A DNA stretch of 64,000 nucleotides from Ictalurus punctatus (GCF_001660625.3 NC_030416.2:17798568-17862567), one strand, 5' to 3'; shown: positions 1-12,167, counted from the first letter of the stretch. Numbers and translations: made by a program. The notes: a model not told the origin generated them from the letters alone.

Positions 1-1506
1 TCTAAAAAGAGACAGAGAAAATGCACATCATACAAATCAGAGAAAGAGAATTTCTGGTGATGTCACTCCAAAAATAAGACCGAAATGAGGGTCATTTTGA
101 GCTGCCATGTCAAACCCTCACATATAGGCATGCACCAAGCACACAATAGCTCTGATAATCCATAAGACAACCTCTTTCTAAACTATTTTCAAGTGAGCTT
201 TTCTCTTAATTGGGAATGTTGGGACTCGAACCACAATTCAATCAGCACAATGTGAACTGTTTAGTGTCCGCGTTTTTGAGCGCACAGTCTCAAAATTACA
301 TTAGGAACAGCTTAATATAGCAGAGCTTGGCTGTGTCAGTGTTCTGTACGAGATGTTTTAACATTTCTCCATTCATTTTCCTAACAGACCGCTGCCCTGC
401 AGTCCTAACCAGAATTCATGAATATTGCAGGACGCTCTGCATTAGTTCACTTCAGTACCCTCCCTCTCTCTCCTGGCTTAATTTCTCACTACATTTCCAC
501 TCTGAGCTTTGAAAGATGCCTGATGCTGGGCTAAAGGCAACAGTACATTATATGACTTGTGTGCAAATGGTGGTGATAATTGATTCCATAAATCACAAAG
601 CAAAGAGGGTCACGTTTATGGTTAGTGGCTCGCTCAGCCATATTTATACATCACCCATGCAGATTCCTTTACTCATATGCTACAAATCAATGTAGCATAT
701 GCAGCACTGCACTAAAACAGATCTACAATTATTACAACAGCATCTCTTAATTTGTAAATGAGCACATAATGAATATATGTGTAGCGGTTGCAGAGGAATT
801 ATAGTATAGCAGAGGTGCCGACAGTAGGATATTAGACAAAGAGAGAAACCGGCCACAAAAACCCTAGTGTATGCGGGTAGACAGGATGGCTTCGTGCATC
901 CGTGATAAAACACATATTGGTTGAATTGATGTTTGGAAAATTATGATGTTTGTATAAAAAGTATCAATTAAATGGCAATGCACAGCACAACGAACAGCCT
1001 GACAAAAATACACACTTATTCTAAAGCACATTCCACTCTTCACAGTTACCCATTGTAATTTAGCCCCCCCAAGATTCAATCAGACTTCTTGTAGCATAAA
1101 GAATTACTGATCATGTGATGCGGGTTGATTTGCACACTTCAAGAGTGTGTTGGTTTTGCAGAGAATGCAGGAGTTAATTAGTTTTCTTTTCTCCCAGATT
1201 TGTGCTAAACAACAGAAAAAAAAGCAAGGTGAAAGTCCAGTGTGGCCAGCTACTTGGCTCACAAGACCAAGGCTCATTCATTCACAGGTTACAATTCACT
1301 TAGATAAAGTTGGGGCGAAGCAAAAGTAACCACCGCCAGAAGCAAATGCATGTCTTTCATGTCCTGTGTCCTTTCCCCTTCAGTGAAGTGTCCATTCAAT
1401 TAAGTTTGGTCTGAACTCTACTTTATGTGACTCCTGTAAATGCTACAGCTAAACCATACAGCTAACCCTTCTGGTACAATTACAGCTGTACAGTAATTCT
1501 GGCTAC

Positions 1507-2038
1507 TAGAGGTCGATCGGTTTTTCCAATTAATCGGCACCAATATCCAATTGCTGGATCAAAAAGCAAAAATCTACAACGATCCCCCATTTGCGTCTGT
1601 TGCGGGAGTGACTGAGAAGAGTCCGCTGTAATTATACAGTACGAGAGCGGCCTCTAGAGGCGAAATACAAACTACCACTGACAAATTTTGTTGTGTTATT
1701 TGAAGTGTTTTTTGATTCAATTTGGATGTGTCTATTTTTATTTGTTATCCGGAGTGCTACTTTTTGGTTCAGTTTGGATTTTCATATTTTAATTAACTTT
1801 AGCATTTATTAATAGCTAATATATATTAATATTTATTTCATTTTAAAAAGTACAGTAAATTTTCATGGCACAGGCAGTACTGCTTATTTTTGTAATAAAG
1901 TTCAGTAATATTTTACTTTGAGTGTTGTGTTTTCATTCAGTAACAATTTTAAAAACCATCGGTTGAGTAATCGGTTATCGGCAGGTACTGCGCAACTTAG
2001 TAATCGGTATCGATAAAATCCACTATCGTCGATCTCTA
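1507..2038. mobile_element. Non-autonomous hAT element with perfect 8-bp target duplication
   Basis: Flanked by the identical octamer CTGGCTAC at 1,499-1,506 and 2,039-2,046, the hallmark of hAT insertion. The ends are inverted and imperfect: TAGAGGTCGATCGG at the left, and the reverse complement of the right end reads TAGAGATCGACGAT. The 532-bp interior is AT-rich and has no coding potential, so it needs a transposase from elsewhere. The preserved target duplication suggests a fairly recent insertion. Confidence 0.85.
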
Positions 2039-2734
2039 CTGGCTACACATTGGAAGTAAAAAGATCACGGAAATCTTGTAGAACACTTCAGCAACAGTGT
2101 ATTTTAGTGATAACAGTAGCAATGTTTTTCGCTATGACATTAAATGATCGGAATTTACTGTATATCCATCTGATTTTTGTAGTGTGAGTCATGATGGCTT
2201 AATTAGATCCTTATTTTTATATAAATTTATATAACTGTTACTGAGATGCCACTGAAAGAAAAGCAGTCCTACTCTCTGATCACTTCTGACACAACCTGGC
2301 CTCTGATAAACTAATTACTGTCAAGCAAATATTAATAGAAGACTTCGGAGATTGGCAAGTCATTAGAATAGACATAGGCTTTGGAAAATTTCACAGATTC
2401 TGTCTCTTATGAAAACTGGTGAACATCACTAGCACAATGAAAGGCATGTGCGAACGATTTATATAATCTCCCCTCCAAATGATACCATCTTGAGTTCTTG
2501 AGTTCCCTAAAGGCCCGGCAGTAAAATGATGGGTGCCAGGGTGACTAAGCAGCTCCTCCACACTGTCACTGTGTATCTCTAAGATCTCTTGGCTCTCAGA
2601 CGTCTTAACAGCCTGTTCAGTTAAGCTTGGTATTTCACTGGTGCAAGTCTCTTCATCCCACAACATGCAGATATACACAAGCCTGTGCACATTAATTAAA
2701 CATACATGCAGTACAGCAGCGCACTCATATACAG

Positions 2735-3690
2735 AGGCCTAAACGGCCATGCATTATTGATTTTTTTCTTTCTCGTTTTCTCATGATCTTGACTTAATTT
2801 TCTCGTGATCTTCACATAACCAAAAGCTTTTTTCTCATGACGTAATATTATCCTGAGAAAATCTCACGCTTTGTGAATGGGACTGGTGTTACATGCACGA
2901 TGACATCTTCGCCATCATAAAGGTAATAACTGCTCGTTGTAGAGATGGACTTTATCTCCGCATTAAGTGAGAGGGATGTCCCCTTCTCAAGTGTTGGACA
3001 CTAATGTGGAAGTCATCAATCTTACAGGGATGACGTATTTTTGTAGGCCAACCTGGAAGTTACCATCACCCTGGTTCCCTCAACAAAAATCCAATAGATT
3101 TTTGGATTATCGCAGAAAATAAACTCTGACCAACAAAAGTTTATGATTCTTACATGTTTTTTTTTCATGAAGCTAATCTTCACATATGAACACAACTTTT
3201 ATGAATTTTGAAGCCAAAATACAATCACCAGAAATAAAAAGATAATGTTTATTTAAAAAACACTACAATTGGAAATAGTATATACTGATAAATCTACTAA
3301 TTGTAAACATGGTGTTGGAATAGTTTGCAAGAGCGTGAATATAAACACAACGAGGCTGTAGTAGATGAGTTTTCCTGTTTGGCTTGACGATGTTTAATGT
3401 CCCCAACAACCTCTGTAATCCCATTTAACCACTTGATAGCAACCGTCTTTTTCAATACAGGTAAAAGTTTAACAAAATCACGAGTGGGGTATTGCTGATG
3501 TATTTTATGTCGTAGAATGAAACGTGAAAATATCTTGAAATCGTGTTAAACACGGACCTTATTTCAGGTATTTAACCAAAAACCCATTCAAAAAACTCAT
3601 TTGACTTCGGGATGGTGGATGTCAAGTACACAGAAAAATTAAGTCAAGATCACAAGAAAACACTTAGTGCTTCCGTACTAATACACCGCT
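2735..3690. mobile_element. Unclassified terminal-inverted-repeat element
   Basis: A 31-base block at 2,775-2,805 (GTTTTCTCATGATCTTGACT...) recurs inverted at 3,631-3,661 with a few mismatches, enclosing about 0.83 kb of non-coding AT-rich sequence. Exact outer ends and target duplication were not determined. The arrangement suggests a non-autonomous DNA transposon; superfamily unknown. Confidence 0.55.
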
Positions 3691-3922
3691 GTGCACCACT
3701 GATGAAGCAAAACATGACATTAGGAGAGGGTGATAAGACAAAAACAAAGTATCAAGACACCTGAAGACATTCTACAACACATACATCACAATATATAGAA
3801 TAACTAACAAATTGGCAGCAAAACATTAGCACTGTTTAAAAAAAAAACACATGTTCAACGATCAACATTCAGCTTTTATTTAAGGTCTAAAAAATGGATA
3901 TATGCACTTTCCAAATCTTTAA

Positions 3923-4756
3923 AGGGGTCATTACATGTTTTTATTTTATTTTATTATCTTCCCTGAGGTGTAATTATTATGTTAGTAAAGTTTTTTGCAC
4001 ACACACAAAAAAAAAAAACTGTCTCTGACCCGATCAGTTTGTGTGTCCTTTACCTTTAAGACTTCAATGTAACCACCCACTGCTATGATTAGCTAACATT
4101 TTTACCTATGAATTGATTATGAACGCCCCCTGCCATAGCACATGTGGAACTGTTTACAGAGCGCCAGTGGGCGGGGTCAACAGTGTGATAATGTAAAAGT
4201 AGTCATCGGTGTCATATGCAAAGTATTTGCCTGTGTAACGTCACAAATCCCGCCACATCCAAACGAGCTGTTTTTGGAGCTTGGTTAAATAAATGCTCTT
4301 TTTGTACTGAGGAGGACGTATTAAGCTATGAAGCTTGCAGGACATTTTAATGGTATGTTAATGACCTCTTATATGTCGAATCATCAAATCATCAAATTCG
4401 AATCATCGAATTATCATGTCGTGACCTGGGGGCATGGTGGCTTAGTGGTTAGCACGTTTGCTTCACACCTCCATGGTCGGGGGTTCGATTCCACCGCCCT
4501 GTGTGTGCAGAGTTATGTTATTATGGTATATGTTCTCCCCATGCTTCAGGGGTTTCCTCCCCCAGTCCAAAGCCATGCATTGTAGGCTGATAGGCATCTC
4601 TAAATTGTCTGTAGTGAGTGGGTGTGCAATTGTGCCCTGCGGTGGATTGGCAGGGTGTCCCCTGCCTTGTGCCCCGAGTCCCTTGGGAAAGGCCCCAGGC
4701 TCCCCGCGACCCTGTGTAGGATAATCGGTACAGGAAACAGCAATGTCATGACCCCT
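3923..4756. mobile_element. TTAA-flanked DNA transposon (piggyBac- or Kolobok-like) carrying a SINE
   Basis: TTAA occurs at 3,919-3,922 and 4,757-4,760, directly outside the inverted termini AGGGGTCATTACAT and ATGTCATGACCCCT. TTAA duplication is used by piggyBac and Kolobok superfamilies. No transposase is present. The right terminus is interrupted by a SINE at 4,427-4,742, so the original element was only about 0.5 kb. Confidence 0.7.
4427..4742 (+). mobile_element. A-type tRNA-derived SINE, nested in a TTAA element
   Basis: Begins with an RNA polymerase III A-box-like TGGCTTAGTGGTTAGCACG and a B box GGTTCGATTCC, followed by the family body (CCTCCCCCAGTCCAAA, CCTGTGTAGGATAA). It is flanked by an 11-bp target duplication with one difference: ATGTCGTGACC (4,416-4,426) and ATGTCATGACC (4,743-4,753). 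This is the most complete plus-strand copy in the window. Confidence 0.85.
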
Positions 4757-5213
4757 TTAATATTAAATCAGCTGCTTTCAGTGTACCGATTATCCTTCTG
4801 TGTCTAACTTTCCTTAAATTTGTTGTAATTATTCAAGTGATATTCTGTATGTATTAAATGCTATATAAATAAAATGTGATTAATTGTGATTGATAAACAT
4901 AATTCATCACGATATCGATATTATATTGTGAGATTGCCTAGCCCAACATGACATATGTAGCTTGCATTAGTGCCTTCACACATAAAGAAAAGAAAAACAT
5001 GCAGTTTTGTAGAAAATGTATGCACAAGCCTGCATGTCTTAAGTAACTTGTGGCCAAAGAATTAGGTGTGAATATATTATGAATCCTGAAAATGGCCAAA
5101 TTTGAAAGGTGCTACAGCACAAAACTGAAATGCTTGCAGAACCAGTATTAATCTAACCAAATCGCAATCTTATATAAATCAACCTGTTCCCTAACACATG
5201 TGGAACCTACACC

Positions 5214-5354
5214 CAGGGCATCCATTCTGATCTGGAAAGGGCCGATGTGGGTGCAGGTTTTTATTCCAATGAGATGCGGCTCCTGCTTTATTGGAATGAA
5301 AACCTGCACCCACATTGGCCCTTCTCCCAGCCCTTTGCATATTGGACACCCCTG
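5214..5354. mobile_element. Hairpin-forming MITE
   Basis: Two 34-base arms (5,237-5,270 and 5,290-5,323) are inverted copies matching at 32 of 34 positions around a 19-base loop. Weaker symmetry continues outward to about 5,214 and 5,354. It is non-coding. An open frame crossing it on the minus strand is incidental. Confidence 0.7.
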
Positions 5355-6051
5355 ACCAACAGCAACAGCCTGATTGACGGAGTCCATATATATCACACAC
5401 AGTGGCATATGAGACATGTTGGGGACCGGAAAGGTTGTAATGAAATTATGAAAAAATTTAAGCACTAGTAAGCTCAATGTGGATTGGCCATGAGCTCTTT
5501 TCCGTCTTTGATGCAAAGTCATCATTCACTGACTGGACCTATAGTGACGTTTAAATGCAACATTCAGGCAAAGCTAGGCTGCACAAAACCTTAACTATGC
5601 GAGCTACATAAGCAACATCTATTTGGGGTTATAATGAAATATCTATATACAGATCTAAACAACCCAAAGGTTTAACCAGAATACATGCTATAAGCTGGTA
5701 CAGGCCAGGTGCCAGCTCAAAAAAAAAAAAAAGTCACCAGTTCTTAGTCATAAATAAGGTCATAAATAGTAACTAGAGGATACAATGTTCACAGCGAGGG
5801 TCAACTTAGTTCCCTGCTGCTCAGAGCACAAGTGACACACGCAGAGAACACAGTCGAGGCTGCTCATGCATTCATCTCCCACAATAACACCATTTTCACT
5901 AAGCTCTGAGAGCGCTGATAGAGCTCTAACAAGACAGATTTCTCCTGTAGAATAACACATCTACAAACTGATGCTGGAAGTGGAGAACAAAATCCACCTC
6001 CCTGTGCATGCTACATCCAAAATATAGAACTTGATTTGTGGCATGTTTGAC

Positions 6052-6089
<38 letters not shown>

Positions 6090-6102
6090 GAGAGAGAGAG
6101 AG
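6052..6102. repeat. (GA)n microsatellite
   Basis: About 51 bases of GA dinucleotide with one interruption (GC in place of GA). Confidence 0.98.
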
Positions 6103-6403
6103 CAATGCTTGGATACAGGAACAATGGATGAAACAGACTGACACCTTCACCAGGTGTGATTACTGTGTGTGCTGCACTTTAAACTGTGTACGAATGTTCA
6201 TACACATGAGATACTGCATAACATTAAAAGGCTAGTATCAGGTCAGTACTGGACATCAGCTGACACTCTGAGCTCATATTATTGAATGAAAATGAATGAA
6301 AATGGAGAAAAATGGCAATGAGAATTTTGCTAACTATATCTACAGTAGTTAAAGGCCACTACACACACGACAGTCCAAAGAAATTCAACAGTTTGTTGCC
6401 AAT

Positions 6404-6570
6404 TTAGTGGAGAAATCCACCTACATGCATGTTTTTGGACACTGGGATAAAACTGGACAACCCTGAGGAAACTCATGCAAACAGGGAGAACTCCAGTGCA
6501 GAACTCCACTCCAACCCAAGCTCAGGACCTGGAGCTGTGACAGGGCAACGCTACCAGCTGTACCTTTGAA
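6404..6570 (-). mobile_element. Degenerate A-type SINE fragment
   Basis: Retains the family strings TGCATGTTTTTGGAC, GGGAGAACTCCA, CAGGACCTGGAGCTGTGA and CTACCAGCTGTACC in the order expected for a minus-strand copy. The tail part is missing, and divergence indicates old age. Confidence 0.55.
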
Positions 6571-7139
6571 ATACTAATGTGATCCTTTATAGATTATTTC
6601 GGTTCAGATTTTTTTAATAATGTCCTTGGCGGTCAATCACCATTAACGGGTTGGACCTGTTCATTGATGGGTTTTCTAACACATACTTCCTGTTGAACTT
6701 GAATAAATTTCAAGGTGTAATGTTTAGCAGAACAAAGAGACAGAGATGACTTAACCTAAGCAGATTCTATTTTGAGCCATTTGGCAGATTCATTTTTAAA
6801 ACAGGTGGCATATCGTTTCTCTTCATGCACAGAATTAGCTAATCAGTGAACGGGTCCAATCCACCACTACTGACTGACACACTGATTTGTAAAGTGACAT
6901 TAAGAAATAAAAGTGGTAAAAATTTTTAAATAGGCCATTTTGAAACAAATCCAAAATATAAATGCACCACAATAATATAACCACAATACCTTTTTTTGAG
7001 AGACTGTACTTTAAAGATCATTTTGCAAAATCCAAATAAACAAACAATTATTGCACATGCACCTGTGGAACAGTCCTTAAGACTAACAGTTTATAGGCGG
7101 TAGGCAATTCCTGTCAGTTACAATAACATAGGACACTAA

Positions 7140-7690
7140 AGAGCCCTTTCTACTGACTCTGAAAAACACCAGAAGAAATATGTCTAGGGTTCCTGCTCAC
7201 CTGCATGAACATGTCATAGACCTGCTGCAGGGAGGCGTGAGGACTGCAGATGTGGCCAGAGCAAAAACGGCAATGTCTGTAATGTAAGACGTCTAAGACA
7301 GTGCTACAGGGAGACAGGAAGGACAGCTGACCGTCCTTGCAGTGGAAAATTACGTGTAACTATGTGTCCCCCGAGACGTGATCGGGAACGTGCCTTGGTG
7401 GAAGAGTGGAATAATATCTCACAGCAAGAAATGACCAATCTGGTGCAGTCCAAGAGGATGAGATGCACTGTAGTATTAAATCAGCTGGAGGCCACAACAT
7501 ACTGACTGTTACTTTAGATATTGATGCCCCCTTTGTTCAGGAACTAATTATTCCATTTCTGTTCCTCAAATGTCTGTGAAACTTGTACAGTTTATGTCTC
7601 AGTTGTTGAATCTTTTATGTGAATACGAATATTTACACATGTTAAATCTTCTGCAAATAAAAGCAGTTGAACGTGAGAGGATAATACGTT
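7140..7690 (+). pseudogene. Internally deleted Tc1-like transposon (Tcb2-type)
   Basis: The left part matches the N-terminal helix-turn-helix region of fish Tcb2-type transposases (GGVRTADVARA; RQ then CYRETG in the known repeat). At about 7,390 it jumps to the far C-terminal end (ALVEEWNNISQQEM-like). The middle, with the DDE catalytic residues, is deleted and several stops remain. The tail TTACACATGTTAAATCTTCTGC is typical of the element's 3' end. It cannot encode active transposase. Confidence 0.7.
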
Positions 7691-7875
7691 GAATGAAGGA
7701 CAATTTCCTTGTCCATATATTTATTAGCATTTATGATGATTATTTATGTCATAACACTGTTATTTGTAATTTCATGACAGTCAGTCTGGTGCCTGATATT
7801 TTTATAATGATTTTCTACTTAACATCAAGCTTCATTGCAGAAAAATCATGAGACAAATGAAGCACAGCTCCTTAC

Positions 7876-8052
7876 CAGAAAGGTGGCAATGGCCACCCCG
7901 ATGATAAAGCCAGCGATTACGTCAGACCAGTGGTTACGGTACTCTGCCACCCTGTTAATACCGGTCAGGAAGGCCAGGCACATCAGCCCCAGAGACATGA
8001 CTGGCTTGGCCAACCTGGTCCCTTTGGCTTTCACAGAGCAAGTGATGTACAT
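7876..8052 (-). CDS. plppr5: plppr5 coding exon 4 (TM5-TM6, C3 motif)
   Basis: Encodes residues 206-264 in 177 bp (59 codons, phase 0 at both ends). The acceptor is TTTCAG and the donor GTAAGG. It finishes TM4 (MYITCSVKAKG), contains TM5 (LAKPVMSLGLMCLAFLTG) and most of TM6 (VIAGFIIGVAIATFL). NRVAEYRNHWSD (residues 238-249) corresponds to the third phosphatase motif SRX5HX3D: its Arg, His and Asp are kept, although motifs 1 and 2 in exon 3 are lost. The leading ATG is an internal methionine, not a start. The exon stops inside TM6; the remaining TM6 residues and cytoplasmic tail (VNNFKG... in relatives) must come from a further exon that I did not find anywhere in 1-7,875. Confidence 0.96.
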
Positions 8053-9195
8053 CTGAAATGAGAAGAAAGGAGGAAGGAAAGGAAGTTCACATCAGCTCAA
8101 ATCTTCATCTCAAGTGGATAATCAATTACCTTGTACAGCATTAACCTGGATTAGTTCAGCTTTAGTGCCCCTCAGAGAAGAAACACTGTGTTGTATCAGT
8201 AAGAGGAATAATACCACAACTGGGAGTTACGAGCCTACAAGCAGTTTTCCTCTCACTGCTGATAACATACATTAGAAAATCTGTAATCCAAATAGGCCTG
8301 TAAATGCCAGACTGTCTATTTGAAATATCATGAAAATGTAGTGGCTGTGCATGTCGGTACATCAATACACAATAAGAGTGCGCATGAAAAAGAGCAAGAT
8401 TCAGGACTGTGCATGTGAATGTACATATATGACCTGAATTAAGTGTGAGCAGTGTGCAGCTGCCTAACTGTCTGAGCTAAATCGGGCTGACTGAGTGAGA
8501 GAGGCGAGCCAGACACAGCGCCTGAGGCAGGACTGTCTGCCCGCCAGCTGATGCACAGCACAAAGATGGCACTTCAGTAAAAATGATCTCTATACTGTAC
8601 ATTCTCCCATTCTAAACAAATCACTGTACTGAAGCTTTGTACATACTTCACTCATTCATGAGGAAGTGTAACCCCTTATATGTCTTAGCTAATGATGCAC
8701 TGAAATGAAAATGACCAAAATTATACATTTATGGCACATTAGGGGTGAAAATGAAAACCCTAAAGGACTAGATTTCCTTTTTGGTACCACTGCAAAAATT
8801 GTGCTCTTTTATTACTTCTTTCAAATGAAACAGACCCGAGAAACTATAAAGCATTATGATAATACAGTTTGGTTCATAACAAGTATAAAATACCACACTG
8901 TGAAAACTGACAATAAACAAATGAACGTGGAAATTTGTTTAACTGGCACTGCCAAATATTTACACATGCATGGCTTGGATTGTGTACTGCATGTATGCTA
9001 ATCTACCTGCCTCAGTTTATACTGTAAACAGTCTCTAGACTCAGTTATAATGCAGCACCATGTCCCTTGTTTTACTGTTTGTAACACAAATGTCATGTTG
9101 CTATGACAGAGTTTCAGCCCACCACCAAGAGAGGACACTGGTTTTATTGTGTGCTTTTCCAAATAGTGTCCTCCAAAATTATTGGCACCTAACTC

Positions 9196-10640
9196 CAGGG
9201 TATCTGCAGGTATCTGCACTTCAAATTTAATATGTTTTAATACCCTATTCAAGACATTTGCAGAAAAAATTTAAGACCTACAGGTCACTTCAATTATGCT
9301 ACACGATACATCAGCTATAATGTATTGTGTTCATGCATATACATCCATTTCTGGGTTTAAGTAAACTATAGCAGGGTAAACTTCTATAGACGGATATGGG
9401 AGACCACAGCAAATATCCTTTTTGTATTATCATTTGCTCCAACAATAAAAGAAAAAAAATCCATTATTTCCTTCCCATGACTTTCCAATAGAGGAAAAAT
9501 ATAGAGAGATGGATTATGGCAGTCAGAAGAGAAAAAGATGTCAAATTTACTATCACGCCCTCAGCAGCTGTATTAGAAACCCCCTCGCAGCAGTGTTTAC
9601 TAGTTTTGTTATAATTGAATGCCAGGGTAATGTAACAAGTAGTGCTATAAATATACATAAGTTTTTGTAAAGAAGAAAATAAAAAATAAAAACCTTTGCT
9701 ATATTACTGCACTGAATAATACATCCATTCTCTATACCACTTATCCTTTTCAGGGTTGCAGGGGAACCTGGAGCCTATCCCAGGGAGCATCGGGCACAAG
9801 GAGAGGTACACCCTGGACAGGGTGCCAATCCATCGCAGGGCATACTCACATACACATTCACACATCCATTCATACACTACAGACACTTTGGACATACCAA
9901 TCCGCCTACCATGCATGTTTTTGGACTGGGGGAGGAAACTGGAGTAGCTGGAGGAAACCCCTGCAGCACGGGGAGAACATGCAAACTCTGCACACACAGG
10001 GCCACGGTGGGAATCAAACCCCCGACCCTGGAGGTGTGAGGTGAACATGCTAACCACTAAGCCACCGTGCGCCCATACTTAATAATAATAATAATAAAAT
10101 TTTATTTGGGGTACAAAAAAATAATATAACAATATTATATATTTCTGACTTAATTCACTTTTATGCGTTAGACCTTGTGGCTTTTATTTTGGTGGGAAGG
10201 AAGACCTCCATTTAGTTGGCAACAGTTTTTTAAAATTCACTTCACATTAGCAATCAGGTGAAATGCTGTAAACCTCTGCCCACAGAAATGTTTGAGATTG
10301 CATTAAAATAAAACCAAAGTGAATCTGGCGTGTGTTGTGTCTAAATGCACGTTAAAAGAGACTCAAACTCACAGCACAGACAGAGATGAAGACGGTGTGG
10401 AGCGGCATTTCCTGTGAACCGAGCCGCACACACTCCGAGTGCAACCCAGTCACATGGGTTTACTATCTCAAACAGCAGCAAGCCAAAATAACATCTAAAT
10501 CTGCTTTAAGGTGTCGGTCCGGTTGCACTTTTAAGACCTTTCAAACGTCGATTTGAGACATTTTAATGCTAATTAAGGCCTTATTTTTACATTGAGGAAT
10601 TTAAGACATTTTAAGACTTTTTAAGGACTTGTGAACATCC
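9196..10640. mobile_element. Degenerate DNA-transposon-like repeat interrupted by a SINE
   Basis: The left end (GGGTATCTGCAGG, then TTTAATATGTTTTAA) and the right end (AAGACATTTTAAGACTTTTTAAGG) are the two termini of a common teleost repeat as I recall it. An A-type SINE occupies 9,721-10,074, near its middle. No transposase is seen. The limits are approximate. Confidence 0.45.
9721..10074 (-). mobile_element. A-type tRNA-derived SINE, near full length
   Basis: A minus-strand copy. Read in reverse it starts GGGCGCACGGTGGCTTAGTGG (A box), carries the B-box region near 10,000-10,025 and ends with the GGATAAG and TACATCCATTC tail near 9,721. It lies inside the degenerate repeat 9,196-10,640. 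Confidence 0.85.
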
Positions 10641-10765
10641 TATATCTCAGAAAATAAACATAAAAAGAATAACATGCAATAAGTGATATTTTCATCTCAA
10701 ACAAAGACACTATACAGTTCTATTTAAACACATAATTTTCAAACACATAAATATCATTTATACAC

Positions 10766-11270
10766 TCACTTTAACAGAAACATCCATACCCCAGCACATT
10801 CATGTAATTATCCAATCAGCAGTGCAATGCATAGAATTATGCAGCTACAAGTCAAGAGCTTCAGGTCATGTTCACATCACACATCAGGATGGCGAAAAAT
10901 GTGATCTCAGTGACGTAGACCTTGACATTTGAAAATCGGAAAAACATCACCTGGTCTTTTTCTTATCTTTTTCTTAACTTCAACTTATTGTAGCCTCAGA
11001 TTCCGGGTGGAACCCGATGTGGTCTTCTGCTGTTGTAGCCCATCCGCCTCAAGTTTTGCTGTGTTGTGGTTTCTGAGATGCTTTTCTGCTCATAAATAGT
11101 GCTTATTTGACTTACCGTAGCCTTCCTGTCAGCTTCAACCAATCTTGCCTCTGACCTCTCTCATCAACAAGGCGTCTCCACACACAGAACTGTCACTCAC
11201 TGGATGTTTTTTGTTTTTCACACTGTTATGGGTTTCTAAAATACTCATACCAGCACATCTTGCACCAATA
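10766..11270. mobile_element. Fold-back derivative of Tc1-like family F (copy 1)
   Basis: 10,766-10,940 is the 5' end of a Tc1-like element in plus orientation (AGCTTCAGGTCATGTTCACATC, GTGATCTCAGTGA). 11,000-11,270 is the 5' coding half of the same family in minus orientation (GTCTTCTGCTGTTGTAGCCC, CTCATCAACAAGGCGT, CACTGGATG). The two face each other, and the catalytic 3' half is absent. Confidence 0.65.
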
Positions 11271-11445
11271 ACCATGGCATGAATTTTTGCAAAAAAGTAT
11301 GCAAAAAGTTTGATTTTGGTCTCATTTGACCACAGCACACAGTGCCAGTTGTAGTCCCAATGACAGTTGGTAAAGTGCTACACGTGATTGATCTCTCTCA
11401 GAAAGAGCTTGTTCCTTGGAATGCTTTCACACAGCTTGTTGTTAT
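11270..11445 (-). pseudogene. Fragment of another Tc1-like transposase
   Basis: The reverse strand reads MLWSNETKIKLFAYF, matching the Tc1 transposase block VLWSDETKIELFG around the second catalytic aspartate; here that Asp is Asn. Only about 175 bp remain, directly abutting the fold-back element. Confidence 0.6.
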
Positions 11446-11920
11446 GGGGGTGGTGTTTTAACAGTTGATTTTTAAACTTAAAAAAAAAAAAAATTCTCTT
11501 TCTGTACTCTTCCAAATATGTGATCTTTATAGGCTCATATGTCCAATTCCTGTCATATTTTCTACTGTTCCAGGCATGTGAAACTTCTTAATATGTTGAC
11601 AATTGTTATTGTTAGTATTTTCTTCTTCTTATTATTCTCCTTATCTCCCTAAAGTGCCCAATAACTCAAGATCTGAATGGTAAAAAGTTTTGAAATTTGG
11701 CACATTGATTCTACAGGCCACGAGTAAGTCCCACACCACAAATGGTCCACATAAGCACATGGGTGGTCAATTGACAACTGTTGCACATATTTCTTGTGTC
11801 CATAACTCAATGGAACATTAACCGATGGACTTGATCTGTGCCACACACCAAGAGGACACTACGGTATGTTACCATGTGTGATAGCAACCTCATATCTCCA
11901 AAAACAATGACATAAAAATG

Positions 11921-12167
11921 GTAAATGGCACGCTTATATAGCGCTTTTATCCAAAGCGCTTTACAGTGTGTCTCATTCACCCATTCACACACACACCAAT
12001 GGTAGCAGAGCTGCTATGCAGGGTGCTAACTTGCCATCGGGAGCAACTTGGGGTTCAGTGTCTTGCCCAAGGACACTTCAGTATGTGGAGTCACGTGCAC
12101 CGGGAATCGAACCGTCAACCCTACAATTAGTGGACAACCCGCTCTACCACCTGAACCACAGCCGCTC
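11921..12167 (-). mobile_element. B-type tRNA-derived SINE
   Basis: The reverse strand begins with the tRNA-like AGCGGCTGTGGTTCAGGTGG and GGTTCGATTCCC; the forward end shows TATATAGCGCTTTTATCCAAAGCG. Body strings CAACTTGGGGTTCAGTGTCTTG and GGACACTTCAGTATG are shared with copies at 35.87, 51.2 and 52.8 kb. Confidence 0.8.

Larger units (their letters stand above)
1..7875 (-). other. plppr5 intron 4 (partial, runs off the left edge)
   Basis: Begins at the GTAAGG donor after exon 4; the acceptor is outside the window. It holds a hAT element (1,507-2,038), a terminal-inverted-repeat element (about 2,735-3,690), a TTAA-flanked element with a nested SINE (3,923-4,756), a hairpin MITE (5,214-5,354), a GA microsatellite, a SINE remnant and a deleted Tc1. 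I searched by eye for the expected last coding exon (VNNFKG and PRVESP-type motifs) on the minus strand and did not see it. I recognise nothing in 1-1,506, 2,047-2,734, 4,761-5,213, 5,355-6,051, 6,103-6,403, 6,571-7,139 or 7,691-7,875. Confidence 0.8.

Noticed and set aside
4438..4500. Possible tRNA gene at the head of the A-type SINE
   Set aside because: The same head recurs at 9.7, 24.0 and 39.6 kb with a common body; it is a dispersed SINE.
5148..5525. 125-codon minus-strand open frame
   Set aside because: It spans the hairpin MITE and has no similarity or splice support.
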